The position numbers and the translations under genes were made by a program. DNA of 64,000 nucleotides from Verrucomicrobiales bacterium (GTDB taxonomy: Bacteria > Verrucomicrobiota > Verrucomicrobiia > Verrucomicrobiales > DEV007). The notes beneath the pieces are model-generated. The model worked only from the letters and a program-made list of their open reading frames with translations. It made no database searches and was not told the DNA's origin. Location: assembly GCA_016795385.1 (NCBI GenBank), contig JAEUHI010000018.1, positions 1-64,000 on the forward strand, written 5' to 3'. Below are positions 11,384 to 20,151 of the stretch, piece by piece (the first letter of the stretch is position 1; each line of letters starts with the position of its first letter).

Positions 11384-12532
11384 TCAACGGGCCTTCTTCG
11401 AGATCGTCTGCTCGTCGAGCACGGCCCCTTCGAGATTTTTCACCGCCACTTTCATCGCCCCCGTGTTTTTGTCGACAGTAATGAGGAGATAACCGCCCGC
11501 CAGATCACGGAAATCATGATCCGGATCGATCCCGAAGGTCCCGTTGCCGCGCACCGACGTGTTGTAGTAGGGCAGTCCCTCGACCACGGTCCGCTCGGCG
11601 TGGTAAGCCTCGCCCGAGATGGCCATCGTGCCTTTGGCGATGAGCCGCTTCCATTCGCCCCCGGCGTGGGACCTCACCCGGCTGCCGGTCTCGCCGAAAA
11701 GGGTGATGACCTGGCCCGCCTTCGTCGCCTCCATCGTCTCCCGGTACCAGGCGATCTGCTCGGAGTCCGCCCCGAAGGGATGGCACGACTGGTCCGGCGT
11801 GCCGAAGTCACCAGTGTGGTTCATGTCGACGGAGACGAGCTGGAGGTCGAAGTCGGGGATCGCGAAGGTCCAGATCCACTCCTTGCCGGGCAGGGCGAAG
11901 AAATTCCGATAAGCCGTCGCGGGAATTTCGTAAGCCGGCTTTTCCGGTCCGTCGCTCTTCGGCCGGATCTTGCGATCGAGATTGCCCAAGGTGGGCAGGA
12001 AGGGCGTCGTGCGGAAGATTTCCGCCTGCGTGTCGACGAGGGTGCCGTGCGACTCGACACATTCCGGCTGGTTTTCCTCGCAGAACTGATACTGCATCGC
12101 CGTGTCGCCGGAGGAAAGCAGCAGGTGGACATCGTCCTTTTTCAGAGCCGAGAGATCGATTTTCGAGTCAGCACGGAGATTCGCGACCACCGCGATGCGC
12201 AGATCTTTCGTCGGATAGCCTTTGAAAGAGGCCACCGCCGACTCCTGCGATCCTGTCTTGACCTTGTAGTGGTAGACCACGTCTTTCTCCGCGAGCGGGA
12301 TCTCGACGTGGTGGAGGGTGCGGCTGCCCTCGACCGAGACCGTCTCTCCAAGCGAGGAACTCGTTCCGAACTCGACTACCGAAGGGCCCGGCTCCGCCGT
12401 CTGCCAGCTCACCACGATCTTCGAAGGATCGGGCGACTGGTGGGTCAGCCAGAGGCGTTTCACTTCCGCGGAGGCGGACGAAATCAAAAACAGCGAGGCA
12501 ACGGTGACGAAGCGGACAGGGGTTGATTTCAT
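11384..12532 (-). CDS. secreted purple acid phosphatase-like protein, metal site degenerate
   Basis: 382 residues from the ATG at 12532, which has an SD (GGAGAGA, 12541-12547) at 8-nt spacing. A longer frame to 12583 lacks this. A signal peptide (TVASLFLISSASA) is followed by a fibronectin-III-like purple acid phosphatase N-domain (KIVVSWQTAEPGPSVVEFG) and a metallophosphoesterase-like core. Normal family metal ligands are only partly visible: LLSSGDTAMQ keeps the GD, but GNHE reads GNLD, and the late GHxH motif is not evident (ITLFGETGSR). It may therefore be inactive or bind its substrate differently. Confidence 0.7.
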   Translation of the reverse strand: MKSTPVRFVTVASLFLISSASAEVKRLWLTHQSPDPSKIVVSWQTAEPGPSVVEFGTSSSLGETVSVEGSRTLHHVEIPLAEKDVVYHYKVKTGSQESAVASFKGYPTKDLRIAVVANLRADSKIDLSALKKDDVHLLLSSGDTAMQYQFCEENQPECVESHGTLVDTQAEIFRTTPFLPTLGNLDRKIRPKSDGPEKPAYEIPATAYRNFFALPGKEWIWTFAIPDFDLQLVSVDMNHTGDFGTPDQSCHPFGADSEQIAWYRETMEATKAGQVITLFGETGSRVRSHAGGEWKRLIAKGTMAISGEAYHAERTVVEGLPYYNTSVRGNGTFGIDPDHDFRDLAGGYLLITVDKNTGAMKVAVKNLEGAVLDEQTISKKAR

Positions 12533-12552
12533 CGGGCGATTCTCTCCACCGG

Positions 12553-12584
12553 GATGCGTTTTGACAATCCCGCGAAAACGCATC
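12553..12584. promoter_or_regulatory. 10-bp perfect inverted repeat in a divergent promoter region
   Basis: GATGCGTTTT (12553-12562) and AAAACGCATC (12575-12584) form a perfect inverted repeat with a 12-nt spacer, between the phosphoesterase-like gene (minus) and the membrane protein gene (plus). It may be an operator or a 5'-UTR hairpin of the minus-strand transcript, being just upstream of that gene's SD. A TTGACA lies within it (12561-12566) but no good -10 box follows at the right distance. Confidence 0.45.
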
Positions 12585-12666
12585 GCGTGGATGCGGATTC
12601 TTCCCCGGCGGGATCTCCGGAATTTCCTTGGAAGAATCAGGCGGCGGGCTATCCTCCTGACGTCAC

Positions 12667-13389
12667 ATGAGCCGAAAGAATCAGGGCGACGTTGAAACCT
12701 CCATCCTCGTGAACAAACTCACGGTGAAGGACGCGGTCCACCTCGTGAAGACCGAAGGTGGCTCGCTCTCGACCGGACAGATCATTTTCCGCGTCGCGAC
12801 GGTGTTGATCGTCGCCGCCTTAACCGCTCGAGCCATCGTCGTGGGGCAGGCGAACGCCTGGCATCTCTTTCTGCCGATGGTGGGAGAGTATCTCGTGCTG
12901 CTCGCCTCCCTGCCGGTGATCAGCCTGATCCTTCACGATCCAAAACTCCGCCAAGACGCCCGTCGAAGCCTCTCCTGGCTCTTCGCGATCGCGGTGATCA
13001 CCTCTCTCTGGATCGGATCACGATCCTTCGATGAAGGCACCTCCTGGATCACGCAGGCGAAGGTCGAGTTCCCGCGTTTTTTCTCCTGGATCACCTCCCA
13101 CCAGATGCACTGGCCCATTCTCGGAGCGATGGCCGCGATGATCGCCGGGCTGCCCGGCCGGGTCGCCGCGTTTCACCGGCACGGCCCACCGTTCATGGCG
13201 GTAGGCCTCGGCTGCGCGATGCGTCTCGTCATTCCCCTGCTCGGTTGTTTCCTCCTGCCTGTGGTCGCCGCGGGAAAATTCCCCGTCGTGTGGGTGATCT
13301 GGACAATCCTTCTGCTCTCGGAACTCGGCGCCCTCTACATGCACTGGGATCTGCAACGCCGGCTCGCGAAGCGCGGGATCGAGGTGTGA
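12667..13389 (+). CDS. integral membrane protein of unknown function
   Basis: 240 residues. A hydrophilic N-terminus of about 37 residues is followed by about six hydrophobic segments (roughly 38-58, 66-88, 101-115, 150-165, 173-198 and 203-222), ending in a basic tail (RRLAKRGIEV). No motif that I recognise is present; a YIP1-like or other small membrane family is possible. It is divergent from the phosphoesterase-like gene and ends 12 bp before the convergent Uma2-type gene. Confidence 0.75.
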   Translation: MSRKNQGDVETSILVNKLTVKDAVHLVKTEGGSLSTGQIIFRVATVLIVAALTARAIVVGQANAWHLFLPMVGEYLVLLASLPVISLILHDPKLRQDARRSLSWLFAIAVITSLWIGSRSFDEGTSWITQAKVEFPRFFSWITSHQMHWPILGAMAAMIAGLPGRVAAFHRHGPPFMAVGLGCAMRLVIPLLGCFLLPVVAAGKFPVVWVIWTILLLSELGALYMHWDLQRRLAKRGIEV

Positions 13390-13401
13390 GGATACGGTGG
13401 C

Positions 13402-13968
13402 TCAATCGAAGTCGATCCCCTCGTAGATCTCGGCCACGGAGATCCCGACCCCGATCTCTCCGAATTCCAGGCGGTCTTCCGGATTCTTGAGAAACAGCCG
13501 CTCCCATCCGTCCTCGACGCGGCGGAACCACTCGACCGACCGCGTCTCCTGCGACACGATCACATAATGACCGAGCGAGGCGAGGCTCTGGTAGGCGGTC
13601 AGTTTTTCGCGCCGGTCAGTCAATTCGGTCGACGGGCTCGTCACTTCGAACAGAAGAGAGGGACGCTCCAGATAAAAGTCATGCCGGTCGGTCGGATCGC
13701 ACCCGACCATGACGTCGGGATAATAAAAAATCTCTCCCAACCGGGTCCGGACCCGGAGTTTGACATCCGCGATGAACGTCCGGCACGGGCCTTTTCCCAT
13801 CCGTCCCGCAAGGAGCCGATAGATCTGACCGCAAATCGCATTGTGCCGTTTCGATCCACCCGCCATCGCATGGATCGTGCCGTAGAGATACTCGTGCCGG
13901 ACCTCGGAGCGTTGTTCCGCATCGAGATAGTCTTCGACCGCGATCAGCGTGTATTTCTCGGCTTCCAT
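13402..13968 (-). CDS. Uma2 family endonuclease-like protein (DUF820)
   Basis: 188 residues from the ATG at 13968, giving the family N-terminus (YTLIAVEDYLDAEQRSEVRHE). The PD-(D/E)XK-type core is visible as FYYPDVMVGCD and SLLFEVTSPSTELTDRREK, with the Asp and Glu-x-Val spaced as expected. A GTG at 14028 overlapping the upstream stop codon (GTGA) would add 20 residues and could give translational coupling; I prefer 13968 on homology grounds. Uma2/DUF820 proteins are abundant in cyanobacteria and some Verrucomicrobia and Planctomycetes, and their role is unproven. Confidence 0.85.
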   Translation of the reverse strand: MEAEKYTLIAVEDYLDAEQRSEVRHEYLYGTIHAMAGGSKRHNAICGQIYRLLAGRMGKGPCRTFIADVKLRVRTRLGEIFYYPDVMVGCDPTDRHDFYLERPSLLFEVTSPSTELTDRREKLTAYQSLASLGHYVIVSQETRSVEWFRRVEDGWERLFLKNPEDRLEFGEIGVGISVAEIYEGIDFD

Positions 13969-14024
13969 GACTTCAAGGAAGATGCCAGAACTTCCCGTTT
14001 CCGGCGAGCGAATTTCCGCCCGTC

Positions 14025-15077
14025 TCACCTCGGATCCGTCCCATACACGCCGCCCGCTTCCTCCACCGGCAACTGTGGCTTCGACGCCTCGGGGCGGTCT
14101 TCCGCGAACCAGTGGTTCTCCTCGAAAACGAAGGTCTCCGGAGCGGTTCCCCCGCCGATATTCACATCAGACCGGATCTCCCCGCGGCGGAAGACGATGC
14201 GGTTGCCCTTCACCCTGACATTCCGACACGGCGCAAATCCCGGTTCGGTCGTCTCCTGGAGCATCCGGAAAATCCAGCGCTGCGGAAAGAGGATCGTGTT
14301 GTCCGAGAACTCCGCTCCGTCGACCCCGACGAAGGCGGCGGCGCACAGACCGCCTTCGATCACGTTTTCACGGGCAATCAGATTCGCCGCCTCGTATTTC
14401 GCGCCACGAGGCCGGAAATAATCCAGCCCGGTCGATCCGCCGAGATTGAGAGGCCGCTCTCCCGCGTTCAGGAAATGGCAGTTCTCGACCACGATCTCCA
14501 AACAACCGCCCTTGAGCTGCACCCCCGCACTCGCGCTAAAGCCCTCCTTCCCCACGAAACGGCAGCCCGTGATAAGCGAACGGTGGCAGCCGACCAGGTC
14601 AATCCCCTGTCCGCCCCAGCCTTCGACGAGACAGTCCCGGATCGTGAGATTTATCAACCCCGACCCCTTGATCCCATCGTGATTGCCCTGCGGGCCGACC
14701 TCGCGGATCTCGAGATTCGACAACGTGATGCCCTCGACCGGATTTTCTCCATCCCCGCCATCATCGAGATTGAATCCATTTCCAGTCTGCCCCCGGGTGC
14801 GGAGGTGCGTCACAGTGAGCCCCGGACAACGCGAGAAGTGCCAGGCATTTCCTCCTCCGACAAACAGCGGCGGATTCTCCGGATCGAGCGCCGTGATCGT
14901 GAGCTGCGCCACACCGCTGAGATGGTGACCACCCGGATATTCGCCCGGAGCGATCCGCAAGGTGTCGCCGTCCGCCAAGCGACCCAGTGCGGCGCGGAGT
15001 TCTCCGATATCGCGCACCGTGATTTCCGCCGCGCCAAGCGAGCCCGCGAACCAAAAGAGAGCGAAACACCATTTCAT
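14025..15077 (-). CDS. secreted right-handed parallel beta-helix protein
   Basis: 350 residues from the ATG at 15077, which gives a clean signal peptide (MKWCFALFWFAGSLGAAE). A longer frame runs through the upstream tRNA-Leu gene and is not real. The body shows beta-helix (PbH1) repeats: LTITALDPENPPLFVG, LTVTHLRTRGQ, ITLSNLEIREVG, LTIRDCLVEGWGG, SLITGCRFVG, and stacks of Asn/Gly at turns. Such folds occur in polysaccharide lyases and surface proteins; no catalytic residues can be assigned. A second, unrelated beta-helix protein lies at 32410-34056. Confidence 0.8.
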   Translation of the reverse strand: MKWCFALFWFAGSLGAAEITVRDIGELRAALGRLADGDTLRIAPGEYPGGHHLSGVAQLTITALDPENPPLFVGGGNAWHFSRCPGLTVTHLRTRGQTGNGFNLDDGGDGENPVEGITLSNLEIREVGPQGNHDGIKGSGLINLTIRDCLVEGWGGQGIDLVGCHRSLITGCRFVGKEGFSASAGVQLKGGCLEIVVENCHFLNAGERPLNLGGSTGLDYFRPRGAKYEAANLIARENVIEGGLCAAAFVGVDGAEFSDNTILFPQRWIFRMLQETTEPGFAPCRNVRVKGNRIVFRRGEIRSDVNIGGGTAPETFVFEENHWFAEDRPEASKPQLPVEEAGGVYGTDPR

Positions 15078-15205
15078 GCCGGCATCTTGGGCAAAGGGGA
15101 ATGGGATCGCAAGTCCGCAACGATCCGAATTCACACCCGCGCCATCCGGGCGGAATTGACCTCGAAATAAGTGGAAACCAGGTGGAACCCACCGGTACCA
15201 ACCGC

Positions 15206-15288
15206 TGTCGGCGGCGGGACTCGAACCCGCACGGGATTTCTCCCAGCGGATTTTAAGTCCGCTGCGTCTACCATTCCGCCACGCCGAC
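15206..15288 (-). tRNA. tRNA-Leu (anticodon TAA)
   Basis: An 83-nt class II tRNA on the minus strand. The acceptor GTCGGCG pairs with CGCCGAC, the anticodon stem GCGGA/TCCGC carries anticodon TAA, a variable arm (TGGGAGAAATCCCGT) is present, and the T arm contains GTTCGAGTC. The discriminator is A and CCA is not encoded. It is a lone tRNA gene between the isomerase-like and beta-helix genes. A short GGTGG-GTT-CCACC hairpin lies just downstream (15181-15193) without a good T-run. Confidence 0.96.
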
Positions 15289-15353
15289 GTGTCGGGAAGA
15301 GACGGCACTTAACCCTCTCCGGTCCCCGAGGCAACCCTCTTCATCGGACGGGA

Positions 15354-16373
15354 TCAGTTCTTCAACCAGCCCCGTGCGACGAGATTGTTCAGCCTCCGCG
15401 CGACATCGACGACGCCGTCGATCGTGGCCTGACGATAGGTGCGGCCGTCGGTGGTGTCGATGCCGTGTCCCGGATCGAGTTGGCGCAGGGCCTCGAGGGC
15501 GGGGTCCTCGTGATGGAAAATCTCGACAAAGACATATTTGAGTTTCCCGCTCCTGGCGGCGGCGGCGAGCAGGGCGCCGATCCATCCATCGTCGGTGCTA
15601 AGGCAGCCCCGGGTCGTCTTGGCGGAAGCGTGGAAGGTGCCGAACTCATCCGCAGCGGCGACCTGGGCGATGAGGGCCTCGTTCTCCGGAATGGAAAGGC
15701 CGGAATCGCCGCAATGGGCGGCATCGACCATGATCTTGAAAAATTTCGAGCCGAGTTCCGCATTCGCCGCTTTCACGACCGCCCAGCATTTGGCGATGTC
15801 GTTGAAGGTCTGGAACTCTCCCTGACGGAGGAATTCGATGTGCCAGTGCTCGATGCAGCTCCCTTCGACCCCGGCCTCGCGGCAGGCGCGGAGGTGGGCA
15901 CGGACGTTCTGGGCGACAGCCGCGTCAAAGTCGGCCCCGGTTTTGGGCGTGGCACCAGGCTGCATCCATTGCTCGATGGACGTGGACGCGACCTGGGTGA
16001 TGCCGTGTTTGATGGCGACACGCAGCCCGGCGGCGAGCATGGCGGCCACCTTTTCCTCATCCACGGGATCCATCGGATCGGCGCCGCCCACCATCATGAT
16101 GGGATGCAGCCCCAGCCCAAGATCGCGGAGCCCGCCGAACATTTCGTCAGTGTCCCCTTCATGGGTGCCGGGAAAGATGGTGACCTGGGCATTCTGCACC
16201 GGCACGGGACTGGCCTCGCAGATGGCGGCCATCTCGCTGACGACGATGAGACGCCCATCCTCGCCACGGGGCAGGCGCCCTTCACCATCGGGCACAAGCC
16301 CTCCGACAAACTTGATGTGGGTGGGAACGACTCCGAGCTGGACGCTGGTCTTGAGAGAAAAGGGTTGGGTCAT
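15354..16373 (-). CDS. TIM-barrel sugar isomerase/epimerase-like protein
   Basis: 339 residues, cytosolic. Blocks typical of the xylose-isomerase-like/AP-endonuclease-2 TIM-barrel superfamily are present with acidic and histidine residues at strand ends: CIEHWHIEFL, FFKIMVDAAHCGDS, FGTFHASAKTTRGC and KYVFVEIFHHEDPALEAL. These probably hold one or two divalent metals. The C-terminus (DGRTYRQATIDGVVDVARRL) resembles the helical extension seen in several sugar-isomerase-like families. I cannot name the sugar. Its neighbours, tRNA-Leu and a desaturase, give no pathway clue. Confidence 0.7.
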   Translation of the reverse strand: MTQPFSLKTSVQLGVVPTHIKFVGGLVPDGEGRLPRGEDGRLIVVSEMAAICEASPVPVQNAQVTIFPGTHEGDTDEMFGGLRDLGLGLHPIMMVGGADPMDPVDEEKVAAMLAAGLRVAIKHGITQVASTSIEQWMQPGATPKTGADFDAAVAQNVRAHLRACREAGVEGSCIEHWHIEFLRQGEFQTFNDIAKCWAVVKAANAELGSKFFKIMVDAAHCGDSGLSIPENEALIAQVAAADEFGTFHASAKTTRGCLSTDDGWIGALLAAAARSGKLKYVFVEIFHHEDPALEALRQLDPGHGIDTTDGRTYRQATIDGVVDVARRLNNLVARGWLKN

Positions 16374-16452
16374 GGCGGAAAAATGCGGGATACCCGGGCG
16401 GCAGGCAATTCAAAAACCTCGCCCGCGCCCGACTTTTCCGAAACGTGGCCGA

Positions 16453-17580
16453 TCAAGCCATCGTCGGTTGCGCCTGGAGGGAACGCAGCAACACGAGCTG
16501 CTCGCCCACATCGGCGCTCATCTGACGCCAGCGGCTGAGGGCCTCGCGCGAGATCTTGATGCGGTCGCCGACCGCTTTCTCGAGCTCGGTGTAGCCTTCG
16601 CCCAGTTGGTTGTAGAGCTCGAGGAGCGTGGCGTAGGCCTCTTCCCGGGTGGGACAGGTGAATTTCCAGGTGCTTCCGCTCGCGATCTGGGCGGCGGCGA
16701 GGTCTTTCATTTCACGCAACTCGGCGAGAACGATTTTTTCCTCGGGGACGGTGCGGAGCTCGCTGGCAAGGCCCAGCTTCGAGAGCGTCCAGATCGCCCA
16801 TTTGGTGGGATCCCACTGCCAGGGTTTGACGCCGTTGCGGTAGTCGTGCTGGAAGGAGTGGTGGTAATTGTGATACCCCTCGCCGAAGGTGAAGATGGCC
16901 ATGAGCCAGCTGTCGCGGGCGCTTGTCGAGGAATCGTAGGGACGTTTGCCAATGGTGTGGCAGAGCGAATTGATGAAGAAGGTGCAGTGCTGCACGCAGA
17001 CCAGGCGGGTGACGCCGCCAAAGAGGAAGGCACCGAGGGCGGATTCCCATCCACCGTAGAAGTACCCGATCAAGGTGGGAAGCCCCAGTCCCACCGCAAA
17101 TCCGATGGGACGGTGATAACGATGCTGCCACATCACGAGGGGATCTTTCTTGAGATCGCCGACATTCGCAAGCGGGCGGGGATAAAGCTTGAAGAAGATC
17201 CAACCCATGTGAGCCCAGAAGAAGCCCTTGGAGATGGCGTAAGGATCATCGTGCTCGTCGTCGACATGCTTGTGGTGCTCGCGGTGGTCGGAGGACCAAT
17301 CGAGGGCCGAGTCCTCGAACGCGGCGGCACCGAAGAGGAGCGTGGTCAGCTTGACGGAACGGCTCGCCTTGAAGGCCTTGTGGGCGAAAAGTCGATGGTA
17401 GCCGAGGGTGATGCTCATCCCCGTGGCGATGAAGAAAAAGAGGAAGAGCAGAATCTGGAACAGATCGATCCCGAAATGCGCGATGTAGAGCGGGGTGCCG
17501 ATCAGGGCCGTAAAGAAGGTGAAGATCAAAAAGGAACTGGTGACCCAGTTGATCCGGTCGAAGGGTATTCTCGAAAACAT
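16453..17580 (-). CDS. acyl-CoA/acyl-lipid delta-9-type fatty acid desaturase
   Basis: 375 residues with four hydrophobic membrane segments and the three histidine boxes of the SCD/Ole1 desaturase family: HRLFAH (62-67), HREHHKH (99-105) and HNYHH (237-241), plus the extra HDDPY motif after box two. These coordinate the di-iron centre that introduces a double bond into saturated acyl chains. The last ~90 residues (EELREMKDLAAAQ to the end) form a helical tail longer than the bacterial average. The enzyme acts in the cytoplasmic membrane and may adjust membrane fluidity; no regulator is next to it. The 117-bp gap to the RRM gene contains a 5-bp hairpin near A/T runs. Confidence 0.92.
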   Translation of the reverse strand: MFSRIPFDRINWVTSSFLIFTFFTALIGTPLYIAHFGIDLFQILLFLFFFIATGMSITLGYHRLFAHKAFKASRSVKLTTLLFGAAAFEDSALDWSSDHREHHKHVDDEHDDPYAISKGFFWAHMGWIFFKLYPRPLANVGDLKKDPLVMWQHRYHRPIGFAVGLGLPTLIGYFYGGWESALGAFLFGGVTRLVCVQHCTFFINSLCHTIGKRPYDSSTSARDSWLMAIFTFGEGYHNYHHSFQHDYRNGVKPWQWDPTKWAIWTLSKLGLASELRTVPEEKIVLAELREMKDLAAAQIASGSTWKFTCPTREEAYATLLELYNQLGEGYTELEKAVGDRIKISREALSRWRQMSADVGEQLVLLRSLQAQPTMA

Positions 17581-17697
17581 AAAAATTTCAAATGGTTGTT
17601 GAGTGGTCGGAATCGAGGCAAAAAAAGAACCGCATCCGGGTCTCCGGACGAAAAAAGTAGTACAGCAGTCGTTGGCCCAAAAGCGGCCGGTCAGTAA

Positions 17698-18225
17698 TCA
17701 GAGGCTGCGATAGCGTTTGCCACCGCCGCCACGATCGTCGCGATCCCCGCGGTCGCGGTAATCACGGTCACCCCGGTCGCGGAATTCGCGGTCGCCGCGA
17801 TCGCGATATTCGCGGTCGCCGCCACGCTCTCCACGATCGCGATAGTCACGGTCGCCACGGGGACGCCCGCCGCCCCCGCCACCACCGCCGCGGCGATCAT
17901 ATCCGCCGCCGCCACCGCCGCCACCATATCCGCCGCTGCGGGGAGGACGTCCGCCCCCACCACCGCCGCCACCCGGGGCGGCCCGGCGCTCTTCCGCTTC
18001 ACGCACCCGGAGGTTACGGCCACCGAGATCGGCGCCGTCCAATTGTGCCACCGCCGCTTCGCCGATTTCCCGGCTCGAGAGGGTGACAAAGGCGAAACCA
18101 CGAGGCCGCCCGGTTTCCCGGTCGATCGGCATGTGCAGATCAACAATGGGCTCGTACTGAGCGAGAAATTCCCGCAATTCGGCTTCCGAAGTGTCGTAAG
18201 ACAGATTTCCAATATACAATTTCAT
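17698..18225 (-). CDS. RRM RNA-binding protein with Gly-rich and RD-repeat tail
   Basis: 175 residues. A single RRM covers residues 1-75, with RNP2 LYIGNL and RNP1 RGFAFVTL, in the style of the cold-induced Rbp proteins of cyanobacteria and other bacteria. The tail has poly-Gly blocks, then an extended run of DRDYRDRG-type repeats, longer and more charged than in typical bacterial RRM proteins. It probably binds single-stranded RNA and may chaperone RNA at low temperature; that is family knowledge, not shown here. The 249 bp upstream (18226-18474) is A/T-rich in parts and probably holds its promoter, but I found no convincing -10/-35 pair. Confidence 0.92.
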   Translation of the reverse strand: MKLYIGNLSYDTSEAELREFLAQYEPIVDLHMPIDRETGRPRGFAFVTLSSREIGEAAVAQLDGADLGGRNLRVREAEERRAAPGGGGGGGGRPPRSGGYGGGGGGGGYDRRGGGGGGGGRPRGDRDYRDRGERGGDREYRDRGDREFRDRGDRDYRDRGDRDDRGGGGKRYRSL

Positions 18226-18474
18226 CGATTCTTAACCAGTTGCCGGCCCTTTGAAATCCAAGCAGCTGTGCCTCCGTCCGGGAAAAACGCGTGACCGAGG
18301 TCAGAATCGAATTGCCAGGTAGTGAACATAGTAGCCCGGTGAAGGACCAAATCTAGGGTCCCTCATTTTTAAGAAAAACCAACCTGTTTCCAAGAAAAAT
18401 CGCGTCAACCGGGCATCAAAAATCATCCCTTGGTTGCGCCAGTCGATGACAAGATCCGCGCAGTAGCTCCTTTT

Positions 18475-20067
18475 TCAGGCCTCGTCGCGGGTCCGTTCAC
18501 CGTCGAGGATCCGGAGAATGCCCCGCGGATTCGCGTTCTGCAGTTCCATCGGGAGCAAGGCGTCGGGCCAGTCCTGATAACAGACGGGCCGCACGAACCG
18601 GTGCATGGCCCGTGTCCCGATGCTGGTGAAATGGCTGTGCGTCGTGGCCGGATAAGGCCCGCCGTGATGGATGCTGTGGCAGATTTCGAGACCGACGGGA
18701 TAGCCGTTGAAAATGAGACGACCCACTTTCCGCCGGAGTACCTCGATGAGTTCACGGTGATTCAAAAGATCCTCCTCCGTGCCGTGAAGGGTGGCACTGA
18801 GGGAGCCCTCGAGCCGTTCGGCGACCTCGATGAAGTCGCCGGGGTCGCTGCATGAGACGAGGGTCGAGACGGGTCCGAAAAGTTCCTCAAACAGGGTCGG
18901 ATCGGCGAGCAGACCCTCTTGGGTGGTGGCAAAAAGGTAGGCGGCCGCTTCGCCGCGCTCGGCGGAAGCAGGATCGCCCGACTGGCCGACGAGTTCGAGT
19001 CCTGCCCGCGCCAGTCGATCCGCGATGCCGGCGGAGTAGGCCCCGTGAATGCCGGGATGCAACATCGTGGCCGGGGCATAACCGGCGACCTTTTCACTCG
19101 CGAGGGAGCGAAACCGCGTCCACTCCTCACTCTCAAGTCCGAGGACGAGGCCCGGATTGGTGCAGAATTGTCCCACTCCGGCGGTGAGGGCGGCGACAAA
19201 GCCCTGGGCGATGCCCTCGGCCCGTGCTTGGAGCGCCCCCGGCAGGAGAAAGACGGGATTGATGCTGCCCATCTCCGCATAGAAAGGAATCGGCTGGGGA
19301 CGCGCGTTGGCGATATCGAAGAGGGCGCGCCCACCCGCAAACGATCCGGTGAAGGCGGCGGCGGCGATGCCGGGATGCTGCACGAGCCGGGTGCCGGTCT
19401 CGTACGATCGCCCTTGAATCAAAGAAAACACGCCTTCGGGCATGCGGGTGCGCACGGCGGCCCGCTGGATCGCACGAGCGGCGATCTCGCAAGTGCCCGG
19501 ATGGGCGGGATGGGCCTTCACCACGACAGGACATCCGGCGGCAAAGGCGGAGATGGTGTCGGTGCCGAGCACGGAAATGGCGATGGGAAAGTTGCTTGCC
19601 CCGAAAACGGCGATCGGGCCGACGGGCTCGAGCTGTGAACGGACATCGGGCTTCGGCAGGGGCTGGCGTTGGGGATTCCCGCGATCAATGCGGGCATCAA
19701 CCCACGAGCCCTCGCGGATCCATCCGGCGAACTGCCGCGTGTGGGTGAGGACGCGGTCGCGCTCGGCGGCGCAACGCGGCATGGGATGGGCGGTCTCCGC
19801 GGAGGCGCGCAGGAGGAGTTCGTCGCCCAGGGCGAGGACCTCTTCGGCGATGGCCTCGAGAAAGTCGGCGCGATGCTCGGGCAGGAGCCGGCGGAATGAA
19901 TCGAAGGCGGCGGCGGCCAGAGAGACCGCTTCGTCGATCTCGGACTCCGTGGCCTCGTGAAAGACGGTCTCAAGGTCCGCGCCGAGGGCGAGATTGCGGG
20001 CGACGAACGTATCGGAGGAAGCCGCCGATTCGCGCAAGCCGAGGAGTTGGTGTCCGGTCAGGGTCAT
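18475..20067 (-). CDS. NADP-dependent aldehyde dehydrogenase (2-ketoglutarate semialdehyde dehydrogenase type)
   Basis: 530 residues with the aldehyde dehydrogenase fold: the NAD(P)-binding FGASNFPIAISVLGTD, a lysine region CPVVVKAHPAHPGT, the general-base region EMGSINPVFLLPGA and the nucleophile C302 in GVGQFCTNPG. The FGASNFP and HPAHPGT motifs are typical of the subfamily that oxidises 2-ketoglutarate semialdehyde in hydroxyproline and sugar-acid degradation. It is the last of three same-strand genes: ALDH, DapA-family, ALDH. The two ALDHs are paralogues but far from identical. The substrate is inferred from subfamily and context. Confidence 0.88.
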   Translation of the reverse strand: MTLTGHQLLGLRESAASSDTFVARNLALGADLETVFHEATESEIDEAVSLAAAAFDSFRRLLPEHRADFLEAIAEEVLALGDELLLRASAETAHPMPRCAAERDRVLTHTRQFAGWIREGSWVDARIDRGNPQRQPLPKPDVRSQLEPVGPIAVFGASNFPIAISVLGTDTISAFAAGCPVVVKAHPAHPGTCEIAARAIQRAAVRTRMPEGVFSLIQGRSYETGTRLVQHPGIAAAAFTGSFAGGRALFDIANARPQPIPFYAEMGSINPVFLLPGALQARAEGIAQGFVAALTAGVGQFCTNPGLVLGLESEEWTRFRSLASEKVAGYAPATMLHPGIHGAYSAGIADRLARAGLELVGQSGDPASAERGEAAAYLFATTQEGLLADPTLFEELFGPVSTLVSCSDPGDFIEVAERLEGSLSATLHGTEEDLLNHRELIEVLRRKVGRLIFNGYPVGLEICHSIHHGGPYPATTHSHFTSIGTRAMHRFVRPVCYQDWPDALLPMELQNANPRGILRILDGERTRDEA

Positions 20068-20151
20068 GAGAGAACAACGCGCCCATGGCCACGCCGATCA
20101 AGCGCGAATGACCGCCAACTTTTCCACCGTCTCTTCGTAACGCGGGTGCGT

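Noticed and set aside
10136..12526. A 796-codon plus-strand frame across the C39-like, HMA and phosphoesterase-like genes
   Set aside because: It runs through three real minus-strand genes and the gaps between them, and its translation is Arg/Gly/His-rich with no recognisable domain.
15078..15308. N-terminal extension of the beta-helix gene
   Set aside because: It reads through tRNA-Leu; the signal peptide starts at the ATG at 15077.
17620..17648. Intrinsic terminator downstream of the RRM gene
   Set aside because: The stem TCCGG/CCGGA is only 5 bp and the T-run on the minus strand lies 8 nt away, so it does not meet the usual form.
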